The translations under genes were made by a program, and so were the position numbers. From Nannizziopsis barbatae (Eukaryota; Ascomycota; Eurotiomycetes; Onygenales; Nannizziopsiaceae): a DNA stretch of 64,000 bases. The notes under the pieces are model-generated. The model was given only the letters and a program-made list of their open reading frames with translations. It was not told the origin of the DNA and did no database searches. The stretch is from positions 1,674,001 to 1,738,000 of the forward strand of contig JACVYH010000003.1 of the NCBI GenBank assembly GCA_014964245.1, in the 5' to 3' direction. Shown piece by piece: positions 35,656 through 47,359 of this stretch (positions are counted from its first letter, which is position 1; each line of letters starts with the position of its first letter).

Positions 35656-36374
35656 ATGAAACTGCTCATATTTGGAGCCACTGGGGCTACCGGTGGGTTG
35701 ACCGCTCGAAAAGCCATCCAACATGGCCACGAAGTTACTCTACATGTCAGAGAGGAGAACCGAGTGCCCGCAGATATCAAAAGTTCTGATCAAGTGAAGG
35801 TGGTTCTCACCAATGACTCTATCTTATGCTATTAGATACTAATGGCCTCCCCAAGATCATTCAAGGCAACATGTCCAATGAAGAAACCCTCAGTGAAGCC
35901 ATTCAGGGCCAAGATGCAATTCTTTCCACAATCGGTCCTAATGGGCCATTCGGATCTCGTGGCGAACTGGTAGCCGGCTATAGAACCGTTCTCAAATTAA
36001 TGAAAAAGCACGGTGTGCGTCGAATTATCGCCATGACCACAATTAGTTGCTACGACGAGCGGGACTCCTTTGCACTCTCACGCTTTGCTGCCTACTATAC
36101 CATTTTTATATTGGCACGTATGGCACAAAATGAGATTTTGGGAATCGAAAAGGTCTTTAAAGAAGAAGGCCAGGGAGTAGAATGGACATTATGCCGAGTA
36201 CCTGTTTTGAGGAACTCCCCAGAAGATGGACGCGTGGCGCAGGCGGGCTGGGTTGGGGATGGAAAATGGACGGTCTTTCTTGAAAGGCGGCACTGGGCAA
36301 ACTGGATGATACAGGAAGTTGAACGAGATGAGCCGAGATGGGTTGGTGAAATGCCGGCGCTTTACACTCCCTAA
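35656..36374 (+). CDS. NAD(P)-binding NmrA/atypical-SDR family protein
   Basis: Predicted 220 residues; exons 35656-35799 and 35856-36374 (both whole codons). The N terminus MKLLIFGATGATGGL gives the atypical-SDR glycine motif GATGATGG for NAD(P)H. DAILSTIGPNG is the usual beta-4 segment. RRIIAMTTISCYDE follows at the position where SDRs carry the catalytic Ser/Tyr; a C-Y pair is there but no clear Y-x3-K. It ends in a short variable part with PALYTP. Relatives act as NAD(P)H-dependent reductases (flavin reductase-like) or redox sensors; the substrate cannot be given. The start was taken as the ATG immediately before the Rossmann motif. Confidence 0.82.
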
Positions 36375-36879
36375 AAGATGAACGATATCTGATCTTCAAC
36401 ACTAACATAACACTACGTAGCTTATTGCTTCGGGGCCACAAATGGGTAGCTAATCCTAATCATAGCTAAAATAAATCATAAGTTTCGGGAATTGAGGCAT
36501 CTTTCACTGCGGTGTAAGTGTAAACTAGACTTGAGCGATAAAGCTGCGTTTATTTTTGGTTACGGTCCATGACAAGGGGATGAGGGGCAAAAGGACTCGG
36601 CGCGCCTGATACGAAAGAACCCGTATCTACTCCGTACTCCGTACAAGAGAACCTCTCAGTCGCACCACCGACCGGTCCTGAAGAGCTCCCAACCTTCTCA
36701 ATTTCTCCTTGGAAAAGATCGATTGTTGGTATATCTAGGTGCTTTCCTAGCCAATTGCCGATTCTCGAAAAGAATTTAAGCGCTCCTTGCCCCGCTCACA
36801 TCTGGCTCACCAAACTTTCGAGAGTTTCGCATAACGAATCACATTAGTCTACGCGGGTACCTCTTAAACAGACATTAGA
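36375..36879. promoter_or_regulatory. upstream region of the epimerase gene with a TACTCCGTA tandem
   Basis: It holds two overlapping copies of TACTCCGTA (36628-36636 and 36635-36643), about 240 bp before the epimerase start. The motif recurs upstream of other genes here; its function is unknown. No gene is seen. Confidence 0.4.
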
Positions 36880-38193
36880 ATGGCCCAAGGAAGTGTTTTG
36901 ATTACTGGGTGCGTTGAGTTCGCTGCTATTCTCCCATTCAACATTTCCCCCAGAGCGTAATACTTGAAGCTAATACAACCACTTCTGCTCTAGGGGAACG
37001 GGCTACATCGGATCGTTCACCGCCCTTGCGTTGCTCCAGGCCGGATACGATGTCACGATTGCGGATAGCTTGTACAATTCCTCAGATGAGGTTCTCAATC
37101 GCATCGAGCTGATCTGCGGCAAACGCCCTGGATTCTTCAAGCTGGACGTCACTGATGAGGCTGCCTTCGACCGCTTATTTGACGAAAACCCGAACATTGA
37201 TAGTGTCATTCATTTCGCCGCGCTTAAGGTACAGTGCATAGTCTTTCTTGGTAGAATGTTGTCATTGATACAGGATACAGGCGGTTGGCGAGTCGGTGGA
37301 AAAGCCCCTTGATTATTACAATGTCAATGCCTACGGAACGTTGTGTCTGCTTCGCTCAATGGTTCGTCATAATGTCACTAATATTGTCTTTTCGAGCTCC
37401 GCAACTGTTTACGGCGATGCGACGCGTTTCGAAAACATGATTCCCATTCCAGAGGAATGTCCCTTGGGACCAACTAACCCTTACGGAAACACCAAAGTTT
37501 TCGCGGAGACCGCGATTACCGATGTTATAAACTCGCAGCGGAACAGTGCAATAAAGGCTGGGAAGCCTGAAGAAGCCGAGAAATGGAATGGAGCTATGCT
37601 GCGGTATTTCAATCCTTGTGGAGCCCACCCTAGCGGCATTATGGGTGAAGATCCACAGGGTGTGCCATATAACTTGCTCCCACTACTGGCACAGGTTGCT
37701 ACAGGGAAGCGAGAGAAACTCCTTGTCTTCGGAGACGGTAAGCCATTGTTTGGCCTTGTCCTACGGAAGTATGTTTTGACTCTGAACTGCTTTAGACTAC
37801 GCATCTCATGACGGAACAGCCATTCGAGACTACATTCACATTCTCGATCTTGCCTCCGGTCATCTTGAAGCCCTAAACTATCTTCGCAACAAGCACCCCG
37901 GAGTCCGTGCCTGGAATTTAGGTACCGGCAGAGGCAGTACCGTTTTCGAGATTGTCAAGGCATTCAGCAAGGCTGTAGGTCGTGATCTACCATACCAGGT
38001 CGTTGGACGCCGGGACGGCGATGTTCTCGACCTGACTAGCAACCCAAGCCGTGCAAATAACGAATTGGGATGGAAGGCACAAAAGACCCTTAAGCAGGCT
38101 TGTGAAGATCTCTGGCGCTGGACGGAGAACAACCCTCAGGGATATAGACAAGCTCCACCGGAGGATTTGCTTGCAAAGTTAAAAAGCAATTGA
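36880..38193 (+). CDS. UDP-glucose 4-epimerase
   Basis: Predicted 372 residues; exons 36880-36908, 36994-37228, 37281-37737 and 37796-38193 (373 codons with stop). Interconverts UDP-glucose and UDP-galactose in the Leloir pathway and for cell-wall galactose donors. The extended-SDR features are complete: the NAD motif GGTGYIG at residues 11-17, VIHFAALKAVGES, SSSATVYG with the active-site Ser (about residue 126), and YGNTK giving Tyr-x3-Lys (about 155). RYFNPCGAHPSG and RDYIHILDLASGH follow. It has only the epimerase domain, not the C-terminal mutarotase fused in yeast Gal10, as is usual for filamentous ascomycetes. Confidence 0.95.
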
Positions 38194-38697
38194 TACGTAA
38201 GACGGCCAAGCTCAAACGAATATTTTTGCCCGGTGTACATACTGTATGCACATGAGATGGAAGAGTCAGATGATGGTACATACATACATAAGAACCCGAC
38301 CATGCGTTTCTGCTAGAATTATCTATGGAACAAGTGGCAACATCTCTGCAATATGCCTTGATTGAAACCGTGGTGTTCTTTTCTTTCCACTTTTCGTGTC
38401 GAAAATAGATTGCGGTTTTTCACAATAGAAAATAGTGAGGATATACATACACATGTTCTCTGCATCAGTTCGTCGCATGAATAGCTTGAGCGGCTTGGAT
38501 ATCCGGGTCCAGGCTCAACCATTCGGGACTGGATGCTGCAGTATTCGAGGTGTTCTAAGCCCAATCACGTTTCTTTACTTTCCGGACCGTGCTTTGTTGT
38601 CATTGCGGATGCGGTAGGTAGACATGAATGCCCTTTTGAAATGGCCGGTCAACTGCAGCCCAAGGATTTAATGAGGATCCCCTTTTCACCTCAATAT
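38194..38697. other. convergent intergenic region (epimerase / SDR)
   Basis: This is the 3' flank of both genes. It carries TACATA/TATG-type repeats (about 38,236-38,290 and 38,441-38,455), possible 3'-end signals for both strands. No gene is seen; the frame at 38533-39033 is a shadow of the SDR gene. Confidence 0.5.
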
Positions 38698-40069
38698 TCA
38701 CTTTCCCTTCTTTTCCTTCGCCTGTTCTCTTTCTGTTTTTCTTTTGTTGCTCTCTTTCTTTGCCTTCTCCACTGCCCTTCTCAGCGCACTCGCCTTCTCA
38801 GTCTTCTCAATCTGATCCTGGCTGAACTTCCACAGTTTCTCTGCAATTTTGTCGTCCATGACCTCCTTCCTCAAGACGTCTCTCTGCATGCATTCTTTTA
38901 TGAATTTTCCTCCTGTAATTCCAATCACTCGTCTGTGTTTATCTTCCTCTGTCTCGCCCACAGCGCTGAAGCCAGCTTCCATGGCGGCCAAAAGAAAGCT
39001 TTGAGCCCCCTGCTGGGAGGATTTAAGGATTAACCACCACAATGGCCAGGTGAGAAGATACAAAAATAAGCCAAAAAGTGAGCCACGAGTTAGCCAGCGT
39101 CTGGTTCCGGGAGTTCGTGAAAATCCCGGGTCAACCACGAGAACGCGGGAGTTGTTCGGTCGTGCAGGTTGCGTTTTTGAACGGTTAAGATTATCATAGT
39201 TTGATAGATGGGCCTGAAAAGAGCGCGCAAAAACCATGAGAGCGAGTTTTGACGTAGCAAACATACTGGCACTGGACCTTAAAGCCTTGTGGGTACCTTT
39301 TTTTGAAGGTTCCTTTTTGGAATGCGGGTCCGCATCAGGCAGTTCCACGACAGTAGCTGATTCCAATATATCGAAATCGAGTTCTCCACCTAAATAGCTT
39401 GGACAAGTTGCGAAAATCACTCGAACGTCTCGATCCGGAGGCTGGGCTCTTAGGGCAGGGCTTAAGATGCTGAGTAAATGGAAATTAGCCAGGTAATTCA
39501 CCTGCCATTCTGGATTTAAGCCATCGAGTGTTCCTCGTGCCTCCGACGATGGTGGAGTCATGGTACTCCCACATAAAATCACCATGTCTAGTCGTCGAGG
39601 GGGCGTATTGTCTATCCATTTTGTAGCGAAGCGTCGAATGGAATGAAGGGAGGATAGATCCACTTGTTCGGCGTATATTAGGGAATTGTTGGTGCTTTTA
39701 CGAAGATCATCGATGTAGTCCGCCAGAAATATGTCGGTTGGGGAATGCTGGGTCAAAATGATTATCTGGGCTCCACGAGATGCAAGATCATATGCGATAG
39801 CTGCCCCAATGCCAGATGTACCACCCTGGTAGAGAATGTAATCAGTGAATTGGGATTGGAATCGAAGATAAAATAAGACGCAACCAACTTACTGTGATCA
39901 TCACTACTTTTGAGTGCATAACCCGTATAGATTGGTTAATCGCGCCGCCAAAATACCGTTTGAGCAGCGAGATGGTTGCTATCCCCCCAGCCGTTTTGGC
40001 GAGCGTAGCTCCGTAGGGCATGGATGCGAGGCCATTAACAAGTGTGTGAGATATGATCGGGAGAGGCAT
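38698..40069 (-). CDS. short-chain dehydrogenase/reductase with membrane-like segments
   Basis: Predicted 434 residues; exons 39893-40069 and 38698-39825 (435 codons with stop). The N-terminal extension (MPLPIISHTLVNGL) precedes the Rossmann fold, so TGGTSGIG lies near residue 60. The dinucleotide motif is good, but where the family has catalytic Tyr-x3-Lys the sequence reads FATSK: Phe (TTT) replaces Tyr while Lys stays. A hydrophobic run GLFLYLLTWPLWWLIL near residue 290 may be membrane-embedded, and the end is strongly basic (KRKTEREQAKEKKGK). It could be a relative of yeast Env9 or other membrane SDRs; the reaction is unknown. It is divergent with the G-patch gene (223 bp between starts). 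Confidence 0.8.
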
Positions 40070-40292
40070 GATTGCAGAAATAGCAGCGCCGCCCCATGAA
40101 CTTGCTTGCTCAATCCCGCCTGCGTGTCTCTGGTCGGATAGTACTCCGTAAGTAGGGGGTTGAAGAATAAAAAGCAAACAGAGGACTCGCCGTAGACTCG
40201 GAGCTTCGATTCCATGACGTCGCCCCCTTCACCACACACTTAACGATTTCTTTTCAACACCGACGTCTGTCAACAACGAACCGTGTTCCACG

Positions 40293-41069
40293 ATGGGTTA
40301 TGATGATGAGGAATATTTTCTTCCTCTAGAAGACCAACGTGTCTTCGGTGCTGGCATTAAAAGAAAAAGAGTGCAATTTATTCCTTCTACCGAGAAGCAG
40401 CCCGAAAACCTCTCCCGCTCCGCGCCTACGACCACTGCATCCACACCCGCTCCGCCAGGCTCGACATCAGACTCAACGCCGCTCTCAATAGGCGATAGAT
40501 ATCTCTCAATCGTCTTTTCCGACTCTACAAGCTCCTCTCCGCTTCCTGTACCGTCATCTAGCCCGGTCACTTTATCTACGGAACCCGCTGGAGCGGATGA
40601 TATTGCATTGACAACATGCGCCATTTGCAATCTACCTCTCTCCGAACCACCACCTCCATCTTCTCCAAATACCAAATACCCACCTCATCCTCATGAGTCT
40701 TCAATTGTGCACCAAGCAAGCCTACCACATTCCCATCCGCCTTCTGCCGTGGACCGAACCCGACGAGGATTCAAATACCTCTCCTCCTATGGCTGGGATC
40801 CCGACTCCCGGAGTGGCCTTGGACCATCCGGTAGCGGTATCCGAGCCCCTATCCAGGCTAAAGTGAAGCATGATACAGTCGGATTGGGTGTGAACGTAAA
40901 AAAGTTGAGTGTTGCGGAACAGAGGGAAAGAGATCGACGAAAACCTCCAACTAAGCTGAATGCGAAGCAAGTGAGGACCAAAGAGTTAGAAACGAAGAAG
41001 AAAGCTGAGAGGCTAAGGGAGATGTTCTACACATCAGAAGACATGGAGAAATACCTGGGGGCTGCTTAA
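40293..41069 (+). CDS. G-patch domain protein
   Basis: Intronless, 258 residues. The N-terminal MGYDDEEYFLPLEDQRVFGAGIKRKRV-type block (residues 1-27) is followed by a long Ser/Thr/Pro-rich region, about 30-100. A small Cys pair (CAIC) lies near residue 110. The G-patch is at about 160-200: GFKYLSSYGWDP, then GLGPSGSGI and VGLG. A charged helical tail (RERDRRKPPTKL, KKKAERLREMFY) ends the protein. G-patch proteins bind and activate DEAH-box RNA helicases. Interestingly, the DEAH helicase PRP22 lies in the same window, but nothing links the two directly. Function beyond the domain is unknown. Confidence 0.85.
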   Translation: MGYDDEEYFLPLEDQRVFGAGIKRKRVQFIPSTEKQPENLSRSAPTTTASTPAPPGSTSDSTPLSIGDRYLSIVFSDSTSSSPLPVPSSSPVTLSTEPAGADDIALTTCAICNLPLSEPPPPSSPNTKYPPHPHESSIVHQASLPHSHPPSAVDRTRRGFKYLSSYGWDPDSRSGLGPSGSGIRAPIQAKVKHDTVGLGVNVKKLSVAEQRERDRRKPPTKLNAKQVRTKELETKKKAERLREMFYTSEDMEKYLGAA

Positions 41070-41398
41070 GCTCCTGCTACATATTGCTGAAAAGACTGAT
41101 CAAGGTGTTTATTGGAGCTCAATAACTTTACAGATAACTAATAACTTACGATTTCATTTCTATTCTATGCCTGCACGTCATTCGTGAGCACGCTCTTCGT
41201 CGGAAAACCGGCCAAGTCTATAAGCTAACCGACGGGGCGTTTAAGCTCAGAAGTCAAGACGCAGGAGGCTCGAGATGGGGAGCAAAATAGTATTGTGCAG
41301 ACAAGTCTGAACGTAAGAGATTCGAGGGTATGTATGTATGTGCATACATATGCTGGGAGAAAGAACGACAAACCTTCGTCGCTCGAATGCATGAGAAA
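41070..41398. other. convergent intergenic region (G-patch / SEC1)
   Basis: It contains a near-perfect palindrome TATGTATG-TG-CATACATA at about 41,332-41,350. This could give a 3'-end signal readable on both strands. No gene is seen. Confidence 0.5.
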
Positions 41399-43936
41399 TT
41401 ATTTGAAAAAACGCTTCTTTTTCTCTTTGTCCTTCTTTTCTTTCTTATCCTTGCCCTTGTCCTTTTTACTCAACTTATGTTCGCTCTTAGATGACACGGG
41501 TTGGGATTGAGCGGGAGGAGGGTCTCCGGACGACTTGACTCGCCGTGGATCATCCTGGGAGCTCATTGTTAGTGCGGCGAGCCCGGTAGTTGGCGGTACT
41601 GCGGCTGTTTTTGCTGTTGTAAGGGGCGGGTGTTGAGGTTGTGAAGGCATCTGTGATTTAGGAGGAGGTTCTGCTTCAAATAGATGACGAGGGGCTTGAG
41701 GTTTCGGTTGGTCTGATGGGAGATTGAGTCGTCGTTTATCAACGCTCAAGTCGCCAACTTGGCGTAGGAATAGACCGGGAGTAAGCATGTGCGATGTGAT
41801 AAGGTAGATGTCTTTATTATGGGAACGGGAAAGTTCATAACATGATCGAGCTTCTGAATATGTTGCTCCGCCAGCCATGAAAACCATAATTCTCTGTCGC
41901 GGTTCCGCGGCGGTCGGACGAGTTCGAGCCCACGTAGGTTTCGCACTTCGAAGGGACGCTTGGGAAACATTTTCCTGGCCCATAATATCGTCACCGTCGA
42001 TATGGGGCCGAGTTGGTGGGAACACGGTGGCGTCTAATGTGCCTCGTATTTGTTCTTGTAGCATCAGTTTCACATTTGGCTCAAATCTGGACAGAATCGA
42101 ATCGTCATCGGTTGTGTGCACGGGCGATTTCTGAACGAATAGTGGTGGTCGGTTCGGTGACCTAGCGTCTTTAAGCGATTTTTCTATACGCGCTCCTAGA
42201 AAATCAAGATTATAGATCACTTCGCCGTCTTGTGGTGGAAGTTGTGAGTGAGCAAGTAGTTTTCTAATATCGCTTCCAAGAAGGCCTCCTCTGTGTAGAA
42301 GGTATAGCAATATTACCCTAAGCCTGTCAGAGGCTTGGACACGTTCGTCATCGAGGAGTCGAACGAGCTGATCAGTGAGATTTTTCGGTTTTCGGTAATC
42401 TTCGTCTAGGCCCGTGGCAAGCGACTACAACCTAATTGTTAGACTCGGCGGTGGTAGATAACTTTAAGGCTGACGTACCTGTTCGAGAGACGCCAGCTCT
42501 GGTAGATTGCGTTCTTGAAACAATCGCATGCATTCTTCCGCCATATTGAGATGTAGTGTATATGAGTTTTTTCCCTCCTGAAACTTCGATAGCCCGGCTA
42601 ACATGTCTCTTATTGTGTTTACAGTTGCAGAAGATTCGCTATAAGGCGATTAGCACAGCAGTATCAGAGAGAGACGAATAACATACTTGTCTGCAAATTG
42701 AGGATTTTTAGACCTAAATTGATTGAAGTCGTCAACCAGCTTTCCAAGTAAATCCTTCATGTGCAGATGTCGGCTGTCAACCCATATACTGTCGTTCTCT
42801 GAAATTTCCATCTCTTTAGATTCCTCGTTTGACTCCCCGGCATTGATTGTAGTCTGAAAGGTAATTTTTTCTCCTTCTCGAATAGGAAGAAGATCATGGG
42901 CCATAGCTTGGTACGTGAACTCATGGACTAAAGGAGATACGAGATCGAGGGATCTATCGACTATATAAAGAACACCACGCGGCCTTGATGACGGCGGTGG
43001 GAAATCTTCCCGAAATTTTGCATATGCATCGAGATCGTCTTGAACAAAACGAGCTAGATGAGAGCACAGAACGGCGGCTTCGTGAGTTGCATCTTTTGGG
43101 CGGTAATACCGAATTAAAGGATATTCACCGAGTGATACACAGACGGAAACTATCTGTACCGGTTTAGAAATGCTCTAGTGAGCGAAGAAAAGGAAATTAA
43201 AAGCGCACCTTTTGAGCAAGATTTTCAAGGTGATCCCGTACATGGCTATTGCAAGCCGGGTGATATAAAATGGGAAAACTCCACGGATCGCGAAAAATGA
43301 CAAGATGTGATTCCCTCGGGAAGTAGTTGATGCTGGCAATTTGAAAATCGGCGATCAGATCTCGAGCAGACGATACCCCATGAATCCTACTTCGTGACTG
43401 CGGGTCAAGTTCTGGGAGAAAGGGTTAGAAATGTTATTCGCGAAAAGAGTTTAAGACCTTACTCGCTGTCCAAACTAAAAATGCTCTCCTATATCGCCGG
43501 CGTTCCAAATCCGCGACGAGGCAGTCGACTATATGCGGTAATGGGGACAAAAAGTATACCGCGTCTGTTTCCGGGTTCATGGGCCGCCGATGCTCGATCT
43601 GCTCAATATCTTGTATTGTATTCAGCTTCTAGCCCCTGGAATATTTGCATGGTCCCAATGTTTACTTGTAACGTTCTCGTTAAGGATATCATCCTCTTTG
43701 ACAGCATTATCTATCAGTTTCCTACTCGCTTCGTCTACCACTAAGACTTTCCACTGCGATGACCGAGTCAGCAGGCACTTCGCTAAATAGAGGCGGGGGA
43801 GGGGTTGCTCACTTCTCGTTCAGCGGTATATCGGACTGTGTCCAAAATACCTACAGGTCATAAATTAGCGTCTTCACCAGACAAAGCAAAGGCCAGTCGT
43901 ACGTTTCCGTTGGACCTCAATTAAGGAGGTGTCCAT
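41399..43936 (-). CDS. SEC1 exocytic Sec1/Munc18 protein
   Basis: Predicted 720 residues in eight exons: 43903-43936, 43814-43851, 43666-43753, 43463-43609, 43209-43411, 42687-43153, 42479-42638 and 41399-42424 (721 codons with stop). It binds plasma-membrane SNARE complexes and the exocyst to drive vesicle fusion. The start MDTSLIEVQRKRILDTVR is followed by WKVLVVDEASRKL. Next come VYFLSPLPHIVDCL and RGVLYIVDRSLDLVSPL, a hallmark SM-protein block. The C-terminal QRIMVFMAGGATYSEAR block is also typical. After that lies a roughly 110-residue Pro-rich, low-complexity tail ending in a polybasic run (about 25 residues, mostly Lys) not found in animal Munc18. Divergent with SUV3 over 647 bp. Confidence 0.95.
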
Positions 43937-44583
43937 CGTGGTGGGGAGTTGTTCATAGGCCCGTGAAGCGGAGTCCCAACGCGAGGATTTGACTGAGGAT
44001 ACGACCGTCAAGGAGCTCAATATAGCAGAAGACAAAGATGAACAGGAGCGAAAACGTAAGGCATTGTATTAGAGGCGCAGGGCCCCTTGAACCGTTCGAA
44101 AGCCGCCAGGAATATTATTGCAACACGGGTTGTTCCGCACTCCTGAAGTGATCGGTCTCCCTCTGTGACATAACGCCGAGCCGAAGTTGCTTGACTGGAG
44201 CCCCTTATCATGATTCATTGATGAACTTTCGGATTACGGCGGGCTAGTCTAGAAAAGGCTAGTGCCATCAAAGCCAGTGTAGACGGAGAATATAATATTC
44301 CGGTCGGTATAAGGACCAAAGTTGTTCCGATGAAATTCGATCTCGCCAACTCCCCATGAACTATTCCCTCGACAACATCGTGGTAAAAATTTGGAAGACC
44401 GGCGCTTGAATTCTGCTATTTATATTTTGACATGCTGCTTTAAAGGCCGAAGACTGTTGATTGAGAAAAGGAGAACAGTAGAGCTGATTTTCTACCCGCC
44501 AATCTCTCTTACTTATCGACCTCTCTCCGCTGCCTGAATCCTCCCAATCCCAACAGCCGTTGGAGCTATACAAGCTCTTAGTG
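43937..44583. other. divergent promoter region (SEC1 / SUV3)
   Basis: Contains both promoters. The minus-strand open frame at 44361-44750 is a shadow of the SUV3 first exon region. No RNA gene is seen. Confidence 0.5.
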
Positions 44584-46875
44584 ATGCAGGCATGGAAACC
44601 TCGCGGAACAGAATGTGTCTTTTGCTTTTTTCGACATAATGTCCTTCCGCATAACTCCGTCCGTGCGATTAGCACCAGCCATTCGAGGAGTAAAAACGTG
44701 AAACCGAAAAGGCGCGATACAAGGTCCAAATCCCGGCCTTTCGATCCCAAGGTACTTCTACCGATATAATTTCATGGGATTTATATTGTTCTAATGTCTG
44801 ATATAGCAAGAGGTCACAAGTCCCCTCCATCAGCGAACGAAATCATTACGGGCCCAAATCGTTCGAAATAATGGTTTCATGGACATACTTAATGGCGCGC
44901 TTGATCAATTGCACGAGATAGTCGGACCAGCGGAAGGCGAAGCTCGGTGGTTGAATTTTAAGAAAATGATAATCGATTCTTGCGCAGGGCGTAGTGCTAA
45001 AAAGGAACTAGGGCTTGCCTCGAAAGAAAAGCTACAGGAATCATTTATCAATCTTGGAATTGGTAGATTAATTCGAGTTTTGAAAGACGAGTATGGATTG
45101 CATGAGTTTGATGTGAAATTCGAGGAGCGTCTGAAGAAGCATAGGAGTATCGCAGACTATAGATTTCCTGCGGAATGGTACCCAGCAGCGCGCACTCTTC
45201 AGCGTGAAGTACATCTTCACGTCGGCCCTACGAATTCTGGAAAAACTTATCACGCACTAAAGAGGTTAGAAAAGGCGGATAATGGTTTCTATGCTGGACC
45301 GCTACGGCTTCTTGCCCATGAAGTTTATACCAGGTTTAATGCGCAGGGGATTTCTTGCGGGCTTATTACCGGAGACGAAGTCAGAGTTCCGGAAGGGGGT
45401 GCTCCACGGATCTATAGCAATACTGTCGAAATGGCTCCACTGGGACAAGAGGTCGAGGTCGCTGTGATCGACGAAATCCAGATGATTGGTGATCTCCATA
45501 GAGGTTGGGCTTGGACCAGAGCACTTCTAGGTGCCCCAGCTAAGGAGATCCACCTTTGTGGTGAAGAGCGGGTTGTACCTCTGATCCGCGAGCTTGTTGC
45601 ATTAACGGGCGATAAATTGAAAATACACCAATATAAGCGGCTGAATCCACTCATGCCGATGTCAAAAAGTCTCAGAGGAAACTTCAAATCCCTTCAAAAA
45701 GGTGACTGCGTTGTTGCTTTCTCGCGACTGGGCATCCATGCCTTGAAACAGGAGATTGAAAAGTCTACCGGCCGAAGAGCCGCTATTGTTTACGGAAGTT
45801 TACCTGCAGAACTTCGCTCCCAACAGGCAGACTTGTTTAACGACCCCAACAATGACTACGACTTTCTTGTTGCCAGTGATGCAATTGGTATGGGACTCAA
45901 TCTGTAAGTCAAAGTCAAGCTCCTTGCGCTATGCACTCGAACCTGACATAGGAATATAGGAGTTGCAAGCGTATAATCTTTGAGTCCGTTGTCAAGCGGA
46001 CCCCGTCCGGTTTTGGGCGGCTATCCGTTTCTCAAATTAAGCAAATTGGCGGTCGAGCCGGCCGGTATCGCAGCGCCGCCGAAGCTGCTACCAAAAATAA
46101 TTCAACTATACCATCCACTGGCGAAAACCAGAATGTTGGGCTTGTTACCTGCATTGAAGACAGCGACCTTCCTTATATCCAGAAGTGTATGAACGCAGAA
46201 CCAGAGCCTATCCACGCAGCAGGGATTCTACCTCTCGACTCAATGATACTTAACTTTCATAGTCAATTTCCTTTGCAGACACAATTCAACTACGTTTTAG
46301 AGCGACTATGGCGAGTCGCGCAGACTCATCCACGGTTTTTTATGTGTGAAACACAAAGCAGTGGTGTTCGTGAAACCCTGGACGATGTTCCCGGACTCAG
46401 TGCTGCGGATAAGCTGGTATTTCTGTCCGCACCGACCACAACCTCTGACCCTAACAACGCCGAAACTTTAAAGGCTTTCGCGACGTGTGTTGCGCAGCAT
46501 AAAAGTGGCTCCATTCTTGATATCCCTGAACTTCACCTAGAAATTCTAGATGCTCCTGTCTCCGGCGATAAAATCTATCTCCGCTCATTAGAATCACTCC
46601 ACCGTTCGCTTGTTCTTTATCTTTGGTTGAGTTTCAGAGTGGGAGGCATTTTCACGAACCGCACCCTTGCTACTCACGTGAAGGAGCTTGTGGAACTAAA
46701 GATGGATAGGGCTTTGACCGAATTCTCGGCCAATTCGAAACTTCGCAAAGCGGCGTCTGTCCGAAGACAAGCTGCTCTATTGAAAGAGGCGGCGGCTTGT
46801 AAAGAACAGGAGACTGTATTCGACCCAACCCAACTTGCTGAATCACAAACCAAATTTGTGGGTGTGACAACTTGA
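44584..46875 (+). CDS. SUV3 mitochondrial ATP-dependent RNA helicase
   Basis: Predicted 726 residues; exons 44584-44751, 44807-45903 and 45960-46875 (727 codons with stop). Helicase subunit of the mitochondrial degradosome that feeds RNA to an exoribonuclease. The N terminus is basic and rich in Ser and Arg, a plausible mitochondrial presequence. Motifs are motif I GPTNSGKT (about residue 195), motif II DEIQ (about 277, the Suv3-type DEIQ box), LCGEE, VYGSLP, SDAIGMGLN, and motif VI QIGGRAGR in the third exon. The C-terminal SUV3 domain follows (LYLWLSFR, then FTNRTLA). The ATG at 44584 (MQAWKPRG) was chosen; the frame extends slightly upstream without another ATG. Confidence 0.94.
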
Positions 46876-47359
46876 ATGCTGAGCTCAATCTCACATTACC
46901 CTATCCTATGGCGTCTCCCTCATTTTCTTGGTTTTAGGTATAATTTCTTGAGGCCATTTTTGGGTGGGAGCAGTACCTGCAATAAATACCATTTGAAGTC
47001 GACATTTCCTTTGATATTAATAAAACTCCACTTCATGTTCTTCCTTCTTCGCTGATTGCTTGCTTAGTCTCCATATCCAAACATGGATAGTATTTTCTTC
47101 TATGTGCACATATGACCAGGGGTCTCTATAGCCGTACTCCGTACTCCGTAGTTAACCGGAAAATCTCAAGGTTGCCAAGGGGGAAGTCAATGGAAGAGCT
47201 TCACTGATTGGCCCAAAGCTTACGATTATATAAGCTCGACGGAATTCGGTATAACAATGTTCCAGGGACCGCAACCTTGAGATTTGAAGCCGAATTGCTT
47301 GCTCAATGAGTTGATATATGAAGGGACAAAATCCATTTCTTCAGCCGACCATCGCAATC
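46876..47359 (+). promoter_or_regulatory. upstream region of PRP22
   Basis: It contains two overlapping TACTCCGTA copies (47135-47143 and 47142-47150) and a possible TATA box TATATAA at 47227-47233, about 130 bp before the chosen start. An in-frame ATG at 47318 would add 14 residues; the ATG at 47360 is preferred because its product begins MDDFESLELLSLVS like known Prp22/DHX8 proteins. Confidence 0.4.

Noticed and set aside
43394..43744. Plus-strand open frame of 116 codons
   Set aside because: Shadow opposite SEC1 exons 4 and 5.
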